The notes under the pieces are model-generated. The model did not search any database. It was not told where the DNA came from and worked only from the letters and a program-made list of their open reading frames with translations. A DNA stretch of 64,000 bases from Diphasiastrum complanatum (lineage: Eukaryota > Streptophyta > Lycopodiopsida > Lycopodiales > Lycopodiaceae): positions 27,744,272 to 27,808,271 of the forward strand of contig CM055113.1 in assembly GCA_029204225.1 (NCBI GenBank). Direction: 5' to 3'. The stretch's first letter is position 1; each line of letters begins with the position of its first letter. Below are positions 34,074 through 46,400 of the stretch, one piece after another. The position numbers and the translations under genes are program-made.

Positions 34074-35031
34074 GTCCTCAAAAACTAGCTTGGCAAGATC
34101 AAGGAGTTTGTGAGACTTTTTGAGTGGATCCTTTTGTATGTATATGAAGTAAAACCCCAAAAAAAGGATCCATCATAGCAGCACCTCACCAATTCCATGA
34201 TAAGATCTCTTTGGTAGAAATCTCTTGCCAATATCTTTGAAGAGTACTCCACCAATTTGCCACTATTTGAAAGTTGAACTTGCATGAAGATGGCTGCATC
34301 ATAGAGATGGAAATCCGAGGCTTCCATGCCTCATAATTGTCACAAAGATCATAGAGATCAAGATCATAAGATGAGCAAAAGTGTAGATCTTCAAGATTAA
34401 GCATAGTAGCTTGACTAGTCCACATACTATGAACTTTATCCATGATGGATCTAATCTTGAAATCAAATGCAATCTTGTTCTTTTTTAGACAACACTTGCT
34501 CAAGGATGCAAGTGTCCTCTTTGGATGCTTCACTTAATCTCAAGAAAAGTTTACAAATTGTCTCAAAACATGTAAAAACATGAATTTTCACTATGAGTAT
34601 TAAACTCAATCTTGCTCTTACAAAATCCAAAAGCATACTTTTGATAACACAATCTCTTTCATTCAAAGAACTTTGGAAACATACCTAAGCCTTTCATGAC
34701 AAGAAATATGTCCATATTAGAGGCATCATACAAAACTAGTATTGCCTCTCTTGAACTTTGAGATGTAGAAATCTCAATAAACCAAGATAGTGCATCAAGT
34801 GCGTGGTATAGCAGGATTCATGCCTACTTTCATTCAAAGGGGATGGTGTCAGCCACAACTTGTTTCAAAGCGTTGAAACTAGAGAAACATAAGTGAGAAT
34901 GTTAGAGTGGATACCACCTGAAACTTGCCTCTCTTTACCATAAAAGATGAGCCATAAGGACTTGGCCATCCATCTTGAAGATCCCCTTGAAATCATATGT
35001 TGAGGAGGCTCCTCTTGAAACCTCGACCCCT
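34074..35031 (-). other. Internal region where RT and RNase H are missing
   Basis: By position this should hold copia RT and RNase H, yet no YVDD, TDASWAG or similar motif is visible in any frame. Minus-strand ORFs of 67-115 codons are not recognised. The element seems to have lost pol 3' sequence or had it replaced. Confidence 0.45.
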
Positions 35032-35595
35032 TCACATCTTGATAATCTTCAATAGATATGATTTGAGATGCACTTTGAGATTTCTTAATCTTGGCCCTTC
35101 CAAGATTGAATGTAGATCTTCATAAAGTATAATATCTTCACTCTCAACCACGTTTGAAATAGAGAGTATAATGGCTTTATAGGCCTCCTTGGTGGATAAG
35201 TATCCAACTATGATCCATGAGCTTGGATCATTCATCCTCCTTGTTTTCAAGGGAATATGTGCAAAGCAAGAACCTCCAAAGGCACTAAGGTAATCAACCT
35301 TAGGCTTCTTGAATAATACTTCATATGGTGTATTTCCTCCAAGAGCTCCACCACTCTTCAAAGCTTTGATCTTCAATGAGAATTCCATCTCAACATATGA
35401 TTTGAATAATAGGAAATAATCATGCACCATAAATCTTGAAGAAAGAAGATATGTGCATCTTGTGTGATCATCCTCCTTTGAAGACTTGAATACATAAGCA
35501 ACATCAAGAGATTTTGGACTCTTTCTTGGGTTCAATTTGTAGATGCCTTCATGTCTAGATCCATATGCTAGGATCTCACCATATTTCTTGATCAC
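35032..35595 (-). pseudogene. Copia integrase C-terminal fragment
   Basis: The reading includes GGALGGNTPYEVLFKKPKVD, YLSAFGGSCFAHIPLKTRRM and SWIIVGYLSTKEAYKAIILS, the conserved region after the copia integrase core. The catalytic core is absent or scrambled (ALKSGGALGG looks like a fusion of LRSDNGG and the later NTPYE). The 35596-36389 stretch to the right has one 95-codon ORF without a motif. Confidence 0.78.
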
Positions 35596-36389
35596 ACAAC
35601 TGTCAATATGGAAATTGACATAAATGATGGGACAAGGGAGATAAAAGAACGTGAACGAAGAAGAGAGCAGGAATATTGCGGAATAGCTCTCCTATTACAA
35701 TCAGTTGCTAGAAGCAAAAACAGTCCAATAGAAAGCTTATGCTATGTATTATCACAACTTTAAGTGTTCTAGTTGCCCAACAGGATCTTAAAAATTAGTT
35801 CATACTCACAAAAATGAGAGTACAGTCCACCAAAGAGATTATAAATTGTTTGTGTGTGTGTGTGGTATTACTGGAAATCAGATTCAATATGAAGTTTAGT
35901 TATGAATTAGATTGAAATAGCAGTGTGATAGCACAAGTTCCTACCTAAGTGTTGCATTTTGGGGAAATGCAAAAAAGGCAAAGCTATTGCAAAATAGTTT
36001 AAACTGTTGAACTATGCTAGTTTTGCATTTCAGGGAAATGTGAAAAAGGTGAAATTGTCGCGAACATAGCTCATTTCGGCAGATTGTCATGACACTTAGA
36101 GTATTTTTGCAGACTGTCGCAAAAAATAATGTATTTCTGTAGACTTGTTCTAAATGCTAATTTCGTGGAAGTCCTTGAAGATGGCCAAGTCTTCAATGAC
36201 TTCAAATTATTGAATTTAACATCTAAACTTGAAATTATGATAGGATTGGTTACCCTTTGTTGAAGATCAGCCAGAAGCTTGTTGTAGACGTTCTTCAAAT
36301 ATATTGGTTGTTTGAGTTGTAATTCTAAAGAGACAACTATGGGCTTAATTTCCAACAATCAAAACCACCATCAAGTAATTTGTCAACAC

Positions 36390-37098
36390 TTATAATATTC
36401 TTTGTAATCTTGGGAACAAAAAAAACTTTTGAGGAGATAGAACTTTTGATGATGCAAGCTTCAAGGGAATAGTCCCCACTCCTTCAATTTTGCACTCTTG
36501 ATTACTTGCAATATATATGGACTTTTTGATTCCTTCATAAGGCATAATAGTTGAAAAAGAATCCTTGGATCTACACATATGTGAAGATGCTCCACTATCA
36601 ATATACCAAGAGTCATAAGGTGGAAGAGGAGAATTTTGATGCCATAAGTGAGCATTCTCCATCACTTGCAATAAAGTCTTTTTTCTCATAAGAGATGTTG
36701 GCTTGCTTGAATTGGTTCTTCTTCTTGAAGAAATTGGTAGCATAGTGGCCTTTCTTGCCACAAAAGAAGCACTTAACATCTTTTTTCTTCTTCTTTGAAG
36801 TAGAACATTGAGAGGAATCATCATCCTCTTCATCTTGGTCTTTTGCTTTGTCCTTAGAGAAGTGTTGGTGTTGCTTTTTGCTCCTCTCTTTGTGCTTGGC
36901 AAATAAAACTTTGTCTTCACCATTATGATTGAGTCTTAATAGCTTGTTCTCATGCCTTGATTCTTCAGCCATTAGCACTCCTTGCAAAGCCTCCAAAGTA
37001 GGTAGCTCCTCCTTGATGGCATAGGATTGGACAAGGTTTTCATACTCATCTCCCAAGCCATTAAGTATGACTTGGACTAGCTCACATTGATTTATGGA
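36390..37098 (-). pseudogene. Copia gag C-terminus and protease
   Basis: Gag: GDEYENLVQSYAIKEELPTL, then KDVKCFFCGKKGHYATNFFK, a CCHC knuckle whose last Cys is Phe. Protease in another frame: SWYIDSGASSHMCRSKDSF (36600 area) with DSGA kept. Gag is broken at 37098 by the plus-strand copia insertion and resumes at 43112. Confidence 0.9.
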
Positions 37099-37103
37099 TC
37101 CTC
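37099..37103. repeat. Target-site duplication, left copy (TCCTC)
   Basis: TCCTC directly before the 5' LTR is repeated directly after the 3' LTR at 43107-43111, the 5-bp duplication made by copia integrase. Confidence 0.92.
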
Positions 37104-38164
37104 TGTTGGATTTACTCCTTCTACTCTCCTAAATCCCATTTTTAGTCTGCCTCCATTTTTGCTGCATATTTACTAATGTTGTCACGCAGCCTGCATATTT
37201 ACACGCAAATTCGCACAGACGAATAAAAGGCGAAAGAATCGCGACACTGTGTTTTTACACAGGTTATGGTGACAGGCGAAAAGGGGACACTATCCTACAA
37301 AATGCCAAAGGTGTCCTAAAAGCTAAGGCACCCTGTAAATCTAATCCTAAGGCTACTCGTAAGAAGTGACACACTTTCTACATCATCACCAACGTTCACC
37401 TTAGTATTGACTGACGTCGCACCCTTCTCACGCTCACCCCATGTAGCTGCGCTAACAGATTGGACAACTACTCCAGGCACCCACGATCTCTTACAGATAG
37501 CACATCCACTATGTACTTTCACATCTGCACACCTGTAATATTATGTATATATTGGATACCATCTGCGTATTCTATAGCGAGAGAAGAAGTGACTAAGAGA
37601 AGAGGTTTCATTCCTCATTACGGACAAAATAAGCTTCGTAGGGCACGCGATTTTGTCCGCTATTGTATTGTGCTCTACTGCATTATTAACATGTATACAT
37701 GATATACTTAATCTGATATAGCTCTTTGTTCTACATTCCGATTTGTGTTAATATTGCTATGCTTGTTCTTCATTTTGTTTGATTATTATAGTTGTTCTTT
37801 CTAGTAATAGACGACTAACTTTTAGTCTTGTCTTTCGCGAATCATTCGCGACTAATTATCAGTCGAGCACAGTCTAGCTCTTCATGAATCATTCGCGACA
37901 TATCATTTGTCTTGCAATTCGCGATAAGTTATTCATCTAGCGCTTCATCCATTAAATGTTTGGTTGTGTAATCTAGAATGACTATGATTCCTATCACTAA
38001 AATTTTGCTCATTCTGATAGGCATAGTCATGCTTACGGAGAGAGACGTTTAACTCATTCCACTGTGCACGAACATAATCTGTTTGAGTTCGTTTCTCGTT
38101 CGTTTCTTGTTCGAGTTCGTTTCTCGTTCGTGTTCATCATTTATTCTTCCCCTCTCTCCCAACA
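37104..38164 (+). repeat. 5' LTR of the nearly complete copia element
   Basis: The 1061-bp LTR runs from TGTTGGATTT to CTCCCAACA. It holds a TATA-like TATGTATATATTGG near 37542 and a GTTCGTTTCTCGTTC duplication close to its end. It is highly similar to 42056-43106. Confidence 0.96.
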
Positions 38165-38177
38165 TGGTATCAGAGCT
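38165..38177 (+). promoter_or_regulatory. Primer-binding site
   Basis: TGGTATCAGAGCT begins at the first base after the LTR. Confidence 0.92.
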
Positions 38178-38315
38178 ATTTTCATAGCTTGATAAGCTTC
38201 TACAGTACAAGACTCTACTAGTCGATAGAGTAATTGTTTTCTTGTTCTGTAAATATCATATTTTCATACATAATTCACTGATAGTTTCTCCTATCACTCA
38301 GACTAATTCTTCCAC

Positions 38316-38859
38316 ATGGATTCCCAAGGGAAAGCCGGTCCTATCATGGACAAGCTTGATGGAGCCAATTACCATCTGTGGAAATTCTCTACAGAATCAC
38401 ATTAATCAATTCAAGAACCTGCTAAGACAAATGGCCGCTGTCGAATCTGTCATAGACGATCAAGACGCAGTGATGCAACTGCTTACAAGCTTGCCAAGTT
38501 CTTACGATAGCTGGGTGATGATCATCACGACTCATCCAGAATTGACTCTTTCGAGAGTCATTACTATGTTGTTGCAGGAAGACACGCGAAGGAACGAAGC
38601 CTCGAGTTCCTCAGCTGATTCTCACGCCTTGCACACCAACAAGAGCACGACAAAACAGAAGAAGAAGAAAGGCCCGAAGCAATCAAAGCCAGACCAGAAA
38701 CCAGCTCAGCACAAGGAACAATCGAATCCGCAGACAAAGAAAAAATTGTTCTGTAGATACTGCAAACAAAACAACCACAAAATACAAGACTGCCGCATAC
38801 TTCAAGCAAACAACAATAATAAAGGGCAGTCAAATCAAGTGGCAAATGCAGCTTCATAA
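38316..38859 (+). pseudogene. Copia gag, internally deleted
   Basis: ATG at 38316 gives MDSQGKAGPIMDKLDGANYH and LWKFSTESH, then a stop. The next recognisable part, in another frame, is HINQFKNLLRQMAAVESVID, SLPSSYDSWVMIITTHPELT and a CCHC knuckle, LFCRYCKQNNHKIQDCRI. A segment of gag of more than 100 residues is therefore missing at about 38,395. Confidence 0.88.
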
Positions 38860-38898
38860 GCTCCACAACCTATTCAAGAAGCGGATCATGATGCCTTC

Positions 38899-41800
38899 AT
38901 GACCAGCCATCAAGAAGCATCTGGCGACAGTTCTTGGTTCATGGATTCTGGAGCCACTCAGCACATGACTAGCCTCATTGGCTGTTTCGAGTCCTATACG
39001 CCTTACAGTACTCAAAAATTCGTTCACCTTGGCGACAATAGCACACAAGCTATTAAAGGTGAAGGCACTGTAAGATTATGCTTTACAAATGATCAGTCTA
39101 AGCTACTCTCAAAAGTCCTCTATGTACCAAAGTTATCTACGAATCTGCTCTCTGTAAGCAGAATCACAGATCTAGGACACATAGTAGAATTCGAATGTGA
39201 TCAGTGTAAAGTAGTTGATAGGACGAGCAAGATCCTAGCACTTGGAAAGAGACATGGATATTTGTATAAATTAAGTCATTGTTTTTTAGCCTCTAGTCAG
39301 GCTCTCAGTACTTCAATTCATTCAAATAAAAGTTTACTTTGACATTATAGACTTGGTCATTTAAATCATGCTGCTATACAACGAATGTCTAGACAATCTA
39401 TTGTTCTTGATCTCGACTATCCTCGCAAAAAAGTCGAGTTACCTGTCTGTCAAGACTGTCTAGTTGGTAAACATACTAGGAAACCATTTAAGTCAAGCCA
39501 TCAGCATATTGCTAGAGGATTGCTAGATGTTGTACATTTAGATATTTGTGGCCCGATGAAAAATCCTTCGCTGAAGGATGCCAAGTATTTTATAACCTTT
39601 ATTGACGAATTCTCCAGAAGAATGATGGTGTATCTCATAAAGAAGAGAGCATAAGCCTTCAACTGCTTCAGAATCTTCAAGGAGCGTGCAGAAAAGGAGA
39701 TTGGAAGGACGATCAAGGCCCTAAGGTCAGACAACGGTGGAGAATATATCTCTGTCAAGTTTAAGGAGTACTGTCAAAGCCAAGGCATTGAGCAGCAATT
39801 CATCACTCCTTACAATCCTCAATCTAATGGATTAGTTGAGAGAAAGAACCGTACTCTGGTCGAATCTGCTAAGTGTATGCTATCGCATGCATCGTTGCCC
39901 AAGAGATTCTGGGTTGAAGCTGTCTCCACTGCAACTTACATCCAGAACAGATGTTCGACCAAGGCCCTCTCAGACAAGACACCCCACGAGGTGTGGACAG
40001 GCTCTAAGCCTTCTTTGAAGAACCTAAAAGTGTTTGGGTGCATTGCCTACGAGCAGATTCCAAAGGACACAAGGAAGAATATGGACTTCCAAGGTCTGAA
40101 GACCATCCTGATCAGATATACTTCGTTTGATAACACCTACAAGCTGTACGATCATGATACCCAGCAAATCTTGTATAGCCGGGATACAGTCTTTATCGAG
40201 GATCAGTTCCTCGACCTCAAAGGCAAGGATATTGCTCGAGAAGAACCTCCATCACCTGCCATTGATACAACAGTCTAAGCTTATGGCTCAGGCGTGTCTA
40301 TTGTCGACCCACTTCAAGACATCGAATCAGAAAAGATGTTGCTGCTACCCAACAACATGTCCCAGGAATGGTTCATCGGTCGAATCCTCCTAGAAGATCA
40401 AGCCGAGTGCGCACACAGCCCACAAGGTATACTCCTGAGTCTGCCTGTCTCTTAATGCAGGAACCGACAACAGTCGAAGAGGCACTTAGCCAACCAGACT
40501 CTGATCTATGGAGAGAAGCCATGGACAGAGATTATTCCTCTCTGAAAAAGAATCAGCCATGGTCATTAGTCGAAGCTCCCATTGGCTGCAATATTATTGA
40601 TTGCAAATGGATCTTTAAGATCAAATATAATGCCAACGGAGCAATTTATTGAAGGAAGGCCAGACTGGTAGCACAAGGATTCACCCAGATCCCGAATGTT
40701 GACTACAGTGAGACTTTTAGTCCAGTCGTCAAACATTCGTCAATCCGAATGCTCCTATCTTATGCTGCAACTACCGACCTCAAAGTACGTTAACTTGATG
40801 TACAAAAGGCCTATCTGAATGGAGTTATACAGGAAGATATCTACATGATCCAGCCCAAAGGATACGTTCTGGAAGGCATGAAGAATCATGTTTGTAAACT
40901 CCACAAAGCACTGTATGGCTTGAAATAGTATGCCAGAGCTTGGTTTCAGAGGATCAACACATTCCTCATTGAACAAGGATCCAAACCGAGCATTGCTGAT
41001 TGCAATGTTTATTCAAGGTCAGTGCAACAGTCCTTCATTATCATCACCTTGTACGTTGATGATATGTTTCTCTTCAACAACAATACCAAAATGGTCAAGG
41101 ATGAAAATCAGATGCTGTTCTCAGAATTCGACATGACTGATCTGGGTGAAGCTCACTTTTGTCTTGGAATTTAAATCCACAGAGATAGAACAAATCGACT
41201 GATTTACATCACTCAACAAAGGTATCTTCACAATGTTCTTAACAAATAGAGTTTGATGAATTGTAAATTAGTTCACTCACCAATGGATCTAGGCTTGCAT
41301 TTGTCGAAGGACCAATGTCCCCAGACCAAGCAGGAAGAGGAGCAGATGAGAGAATATCCATATCGATCGATACTTGGATCTCTCATGTACGCAATGGTCT
41401 GTACAAGACCATATATCTCTTTTGCTGTAAGCTCACTTAGCCAATACATGGCTAATCCTGGCATTACCCATTGGAAGGCTCTTATTCGAGTCATGAGATA
41501 TATTTGAGCTACCATGGACCAGTGCATCTGCTATGGAGATGTCAGCAATGACAATCTTCATCAGCTCAGTGGCTATTCTAATGCAAGCTAGGGAGGAGAT
41601 ACATACAATCGTAAATCCACATCTAGATTTACATTCTTCTTCAATGACGGTCCTATTTCCTGGAACAGTCGTAAGCAAACCTCTATCGCACTTTCTTCTA
41701 CTGAAACAAAATACATTGCTACTTCTCAATCTATTAAGGAAGCGTTTTGGTTGAGAAATCTACTGTTAGACATCAATCTGTATCAGTACAACCCTACAGT

Positions 41801-42050
41801 TTTGTTTTGTGATAAGCAAAGTGCTATTGCCTTATCGGCCAACCCTAGATTTCATTCTAGGAGTAAGCACATTGAGATCAAATATCACTACATCAAGGGC
41901 AAGGTTCCACAGGGAGGTAAGCTTAACGTACTGCAGGACACAGGATATGGTTGCAGACATTTTCATGAAAGCACTCAATGTTAATACACACAACAAATTT
42001 TGTGCATTGCTCAGTCTGAAGATCAAGACATTCATGGATCCAGATTAAGG
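38899..42050 (+). pseudogene. Copia protease-integrase-RT-RNase H with scattered stops
   Basis: Protease has SSWFMDSGATQHMTSL. GAG-pre-integrase has HYRLGHLNHAAIQRM and CQDCLVGKHTRKPF. Integrase has HLDICGPM, RSDNGGEY and NPQSNGLVERKNRTL. RT has [33 protein letters not shown] and catalytic TLYVDDMFLFNNN (41054). RNase H has SGYSNAS, stop, GGDTYNRKSTSRFTF, and CDKQSAIALSANPRFHSRSK. The frame is interrupted mostly by single stops (39341, 39652, 40651, 40792, 40926, 41174, 41249, 41507 and 41589 areas), with few frameshifts (e.g. near 41930). All catalytic residues of integrase and RT remain. It ends at an AAGGGGGGG polypurine tract before the 3' LTR. Confidence 0.95.
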
Positions 42051-42055
42051 GGGGG

Positions 42056-43106
42056 TGTTGGATTTATTCCTTCTACTCTCCTAAATCCCATTTTTAATTT
42101 GCCTCCATTCTTGCTGCATATTTATTAACGTTGTCATGCAGTCTGCATATTTACATGCAAATTTGCACAGACAAATAAAAGGTGAAAGAATCGCGACACT
42201 GTGTTTTTACACAGGTTATGGTGAAAGGCAAAAAGAGGACACTATCCTACAGAATGTTGAAGGTGCCTTAAAAGCTAAGGCACCTTGTAAATCTAATCCT
42301 AAGGCTACTCGTAAGAAGTGACGCACTTTTTGCATCATCACCAACGTTCACCTCAGTACTGACTGGCGTCGCACCCTTCTCACGCTCACCCCATGCAGCT
42401 GCGCTAACATATTGGACAACTACTGCGATCACCAACGATCTCTTATAGACAGCACATCCACTATGTACTTTCACATCTGCACACCTGTAATATTATGTAT
42501 ATATTGGATACCATATGTGTATTCCACAGCGAGAGAAGAAGTGACTAAGAGAAGAGGTTTCATTCCTCATTACAGACAAAATAAGCTTCTAGGGCACGCA
42601 GTTTTGTCCGCTATTGTATTGTGCTCTACTGCATAATTAACATGTAAACATGATATACTTAATCTGATACAGTTCTTTGTTCTGCATTCCGATTTGTGCT
42701 AATATTGCTATGCTTGTTCTTCATTTCGTCTAGTTGTTCTTTCTGGTAATAGATGATTAACTTTTAGTCTTGTCTTTCGCGAATCATTCATGACTAATTA
42801 TCAGTCGAACACAGTCTAGCTCTTCGCGAATCATTCGCGACATATAATTTGTCTTGCAATTCATGACAAATTATACATCTAGCGCTTTATCCATTAAATG
42901 TTTGGTTGCGTAATCTAGAATGATTGTGATTCCTATCACTAAAGTTGTGTTCATTTTGATAGGCACAGTCATGCTTACAGAGAGAGACGTCTAACTCATC
43001 TCGCTGTGCATGAACATAATCTGTTCGAGTTCGTTTCTCGTTCGTTTCTTGTTCGAATTCGTTTCTCGTTCGTGTTCGCCATTTATGCTTCCCCTCTCTC
43101 CCAACA
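42056..43106 (+). repeat. 3' LTR of the nearly complete copia element
   Basis: It runs TGTTGGATTT to CTCCCAACA, 1051 bp. Differences from the 5' LTR are scattered substitutions and a few small gaps. Confidence 0.96.
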
Positions 43107-43111
43107 TCCTC
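43107..43111. repeat. Target-site duplication, right copy (TCCTC)
   Basis: This matches 37099-37103. Confidence 0.92.
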
Positions 43112-43525
43112 CAATGCAAGCAAGCTCCCAGTGAGTATTTTTCACTCTCAACACATAGTGGCAATCTCATCACTCTTTTGAGAACTTTGGAAGATTTGAT
43201 GTCTAAGAGTGAGGATCCTAGAGGTATTTTTGGCTTCATAAATAGCCTTGAGAGTATCCCAAGCTTGCTTGGCCGAGTTGCAATCACTAATCTCTCTCAA
43301 AATCTCATTAGAGACATTCATCTTGATAAAGTGGAGAGCCATCCTAGCTCTCTTCTTGTACTTTTGTACTTCTTGAAGGACTTGAGGCTCCTCCTCAATC
43401 CCAAGTACAATGTCCATCACATCTTGGAGTATAAAAATTGACTCCATTCTAACCTTCCAAATAGAATAGTTGGAGGTAGATAGTCTTTCACTAGATTCCA
43501 ATAGGTAGGAAGCCATAGATGCCAT
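43112..43525 (-). pseudogene. Copia gag N-terminal part, interrupted
   Basis: The start is at 43525: MASMASYLLESSERLSTSNY, SIWKVRMESIFILQDVMDI, NSAKQAWDTLKAIYEAKN. It is the N-terminal half of the gag whose C-terminal half lies at 37098-36390. Joining across the TCCTC site restores local gag similarity, apart from a frameshift near 43148. Confidence 0.88.
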
Positions 43526-44236
43526 GTAATAGTGAAGACTCCTTGTGATGAGACAAAGAAATGTTGCTTCTCTCTTACTATAGGATCTTTGAAAGGTGTA
43601 CTACCAACTCCTATGCAAGATCTTGCAACAAAATGTGAGATGGTCCTCACTAGCTTTTCCAATCTCTCTTAATGGGCTAAGTTTGGGTCAAGCTACCTTT
43701 GGCATGTGGGAAACACTCCAAGAATCCACAAATCACTCAAACACAAACCAATTGTATGAAAGAAAGTGGCTATGACCTCAAAATGATGACTAGATCTCAA
43801 GAAAACAAGATTGGCAACCCTAGAAGTGAGATCTTTGATCAAACATGCATGATAGAGTCATAAATAAAAGTGTCCAACCAAGTTGGGTGCCCTATCCACC
43901 TTGATTCAATTGACTATAACTTTTTATTGGGAGATCCAATCACTATGAAGTCAATTGGTACACAAACTAGACTCAAATAGCTTTAAAACTAGCTACCAAA
44001 CACCAATTTTGGATCACACATGGAAGAGAACCACAAAATTGAATTGGGCTATCCTTCACATGTGTCTGAGCAGGAAAATCTGTACAATATTAGAAATGAT
44101 TCAATCCTTATGATTATGTACTCTTTTGATCCAATTTTGCTTGAGATAGCATGGGAGATGCAAACTAGTCTCTCTAGATCTAGATTTTTAAGAAATTTTT
44201 GGAACTTTGGATGAAACAAGCTCAAACACTTAGGTA
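43526..44236 (-). other. Leader of the minus-strand copia element
   Basis: Non-coding sequence between PBS and gag; no gene or strong repeat is seen. Confidence 0.6.
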
Positions 44237-44249
44237 GGCTCTGATACCA
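44237..44249 (-). promoter_or_regulatory. Primer-binding site of the minus-strand copia
   Basis: The minus strand reads TGGTATCAGAGCC immediately after the LTR end TTTCACA. Confidence 0.9.
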
Positions 44250-45052
44250 TGTGAAATTTCACACGTGCGGGAAAGCCCTAACATGTGTGAATGATCTCCT
44301 AAGCAAGCTTATGCACTCATTGATCAATACTAGATTGAATTCCGAGATCTAAATAAAAAACCTAAGACAAAGAGTCAAAGATAGATGCATATGTTGATAA
44401 CCAAAGTACATACACCTGTAAGAAAGTGATCCTTGAAAAACCTAAGTAGAATTAAGCTCCTCTCCTTAGATAGAGAGAGAATAGAGCTAATCTGAATTCG
44501 GGTAGAGAGAGAATGTAAAACAAGCTCAAAGACTCAACTTAGATTATGATTGGAAAGAGGAGTACATATAAAACTTGTAAAGATCCTCCCTTGCATCCTA
44601 TTGGACCCCTAATCCTAGCCTCTCTAATGCTATTGGATGAGTAATGCATCCATCTTGCAATTCTATTGGACCATTCATAAAGATATCTCAATTTTGATTG
44701 GACCCTTTGATCAAAGCCAACACTTTGATTTGATCACTCATCAGATTACATTAACACAAGTGTCACAAGACTATTTACAAGCCTAACTAGCTTGAGATTG
44801 CATCATAAACTACTTATGTCACAAGCATCAATAGAGGCATTACATGTGGATTTGACCAATTTGCCATCTATGCCAATTTTTGGCCCTATCACAACTCTAC
44901 ACAAAGATGCTTGACATAAAAACTTATGAAACCCCTAAAGCTATGATAGATGACTTTTTATAACTATTTTACATGTGGGAACATGCTCCACACATGTGAA
45001 ATGTACTCACAAACATAAAAGCAAAAAAATCACCAAGATAGATTTTTGACTA
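44250..45052 (-). repeat. 5' LTR of the minus-strand copia element
   Basis: It aligns with 33243-34073 from TGTGAAAT to TTTTTGACTA. The outermost nine bases (TTTTTCACA in the other LTR) are missing and GGAAAACC follows, so the outer end is deleted and no target duplication can be read. Confidence 0.88.
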
Positions 45053-45889
45053 GGAAAACCATGGAAGTTGAAGTTTTAAAAAGAAAAAGACAGCCATGCC
45101 AAGAAATGGCAAAAATCAATCACTCCCCGGGGCGTTGCCTCCCCCCCCCCCCCCCGGTATCCCAAAAAAAAAAAAAAAAAAAAAAAATGAAAAAAAGAGA
45201 GTGTAATGAGGTGCAATTTCTTTCTCTCATCCACCAACCACATATTAGAGGTTTTCCTTAACCCTTAACCACATATTAGAGCTTGCCATTACCTTATAAG
45301 GTGATATATGAAAGGAGGTCAAGTGCATTTTAACAAATGTCCCAAGTGCAAATCAGAAGCATTCAGCCTCTTCAAGGCATTCAAAGAGCGTGCATACATT
45401 CTACTATCGGTATTTCACAATATAAAGGTCGTTCTCCAAAATCCCTTTTAGAGTCAGGAGTTTTAAAAAAAAAAACAACATTTTACACACAAGATCTCAC
45501 TATATCACCACCAAAATGCAAGAGATTGATGTAGAACCAAAAGAGATATCTTCCATAAGAATGAATGAGAGGTGTGAATTCCTCCCACACTTATATACCT
45601 ATTGAAGTATTTAGATCATCTTGCCTAAGCTTATGAACTTATGGAAGTTTCTAGGTACTTGCCAAAAACCTAGATCTAACTTGACTACATTAAATGTATC
45701 TCTACTAACCAATTAGAGTAGGTTCAAACTCGACCTAATCAACATATGTAGTTGCTAAAAATAGTAAAAACACTATATTTAGTCCTTATTGACATAAGGA
45801 AATGTATCTCTAAGCTGAAAATTCACTTTGGCCTCCAAATTAGAAATTAGACAACCTAACTAGCTGACAATTTTTCAAAGTCCTATATC
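45053..45889. other. Homopolymer runs, otherwise unassigned
   Basis: A run of about 17 C (45132-45155 area) and a run of about 25 A (45164-45187) lie close together. The rest is AT-rich with no ORF of note. Such runs are prone to sequencing error. Confidence 0.5.
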
Positions 45890-46278
45890 TTAAAACAATC
45901 ATAAGCAAACCTCTATTGCTCTTTTTTTTGTTAGAGTCAGTGTATATAGTTGCTTCCCAAGCTAACAAAGAAGCAATACGGTTGAGAATTTGCTATCATA
46001 GATTTTCTGAATGTATACTCCAACATTTGTATTATGTGATAAGTGCCATTGCTTTATCAACCAATCCTAGATTTCATTCTAGGAGTAAGCACATTGAGAT
46101 TCGATATCACTATGTCAGCAACAAAATTCTCAACAGAGAGGTAAGCTTAGTATATTGTTGAACGCATGACATGACAATGGATATATTTACCAAGGCACTA
46201 AGCATTGATGCACACAACTGATTTTGTGCATCACTTAGTCTGAAGATCAAGGGCATTTATGTATCCAGATTAAGGGGT
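45890..46278 (+). pseudogene. Copia RNase H tail fragment
   Basis: The reading has SVYIVASQANKEAIRLRICY, then SAIALSTNPRFHSRSKHIEI and RYHYVSNKILNREVSL, then MTMDIFTKALSIDAHN. It is close to the 41.7-42.0 kb copia. Small gaps have removed parts (e.g. within CDKQSAIAL). It ends at a purine tract, AAGGGG, before an LTR start. Confidence 0.85.
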
Positions 46279-46400
46279 GTGTTGGATTTACTCTTCTCTT
46301 TTCCCTAAATCCGATTGTTAATCCTGATCCATTCATGTTGCTACTCGCATTGTCGCGCAATCTGCAGAAATACAAGAAATTCGAAGACATGTATCTACGC
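46279..46400 (+). repeat. LTR start of the same copia family
   Basis: TGTTGGATTTACTCTTCTC begins a segment matching the first 100 bp or so of the LTR at 37104, then it stops matching near 46370. Confidence 0.65.

Noticed and set aside
34085-34666. Three minus-strand ORFs as RT or RNase H
   Set aside because: No YVDD, TDAS or other pol motif; likely chance ORFs in decayed DNA.
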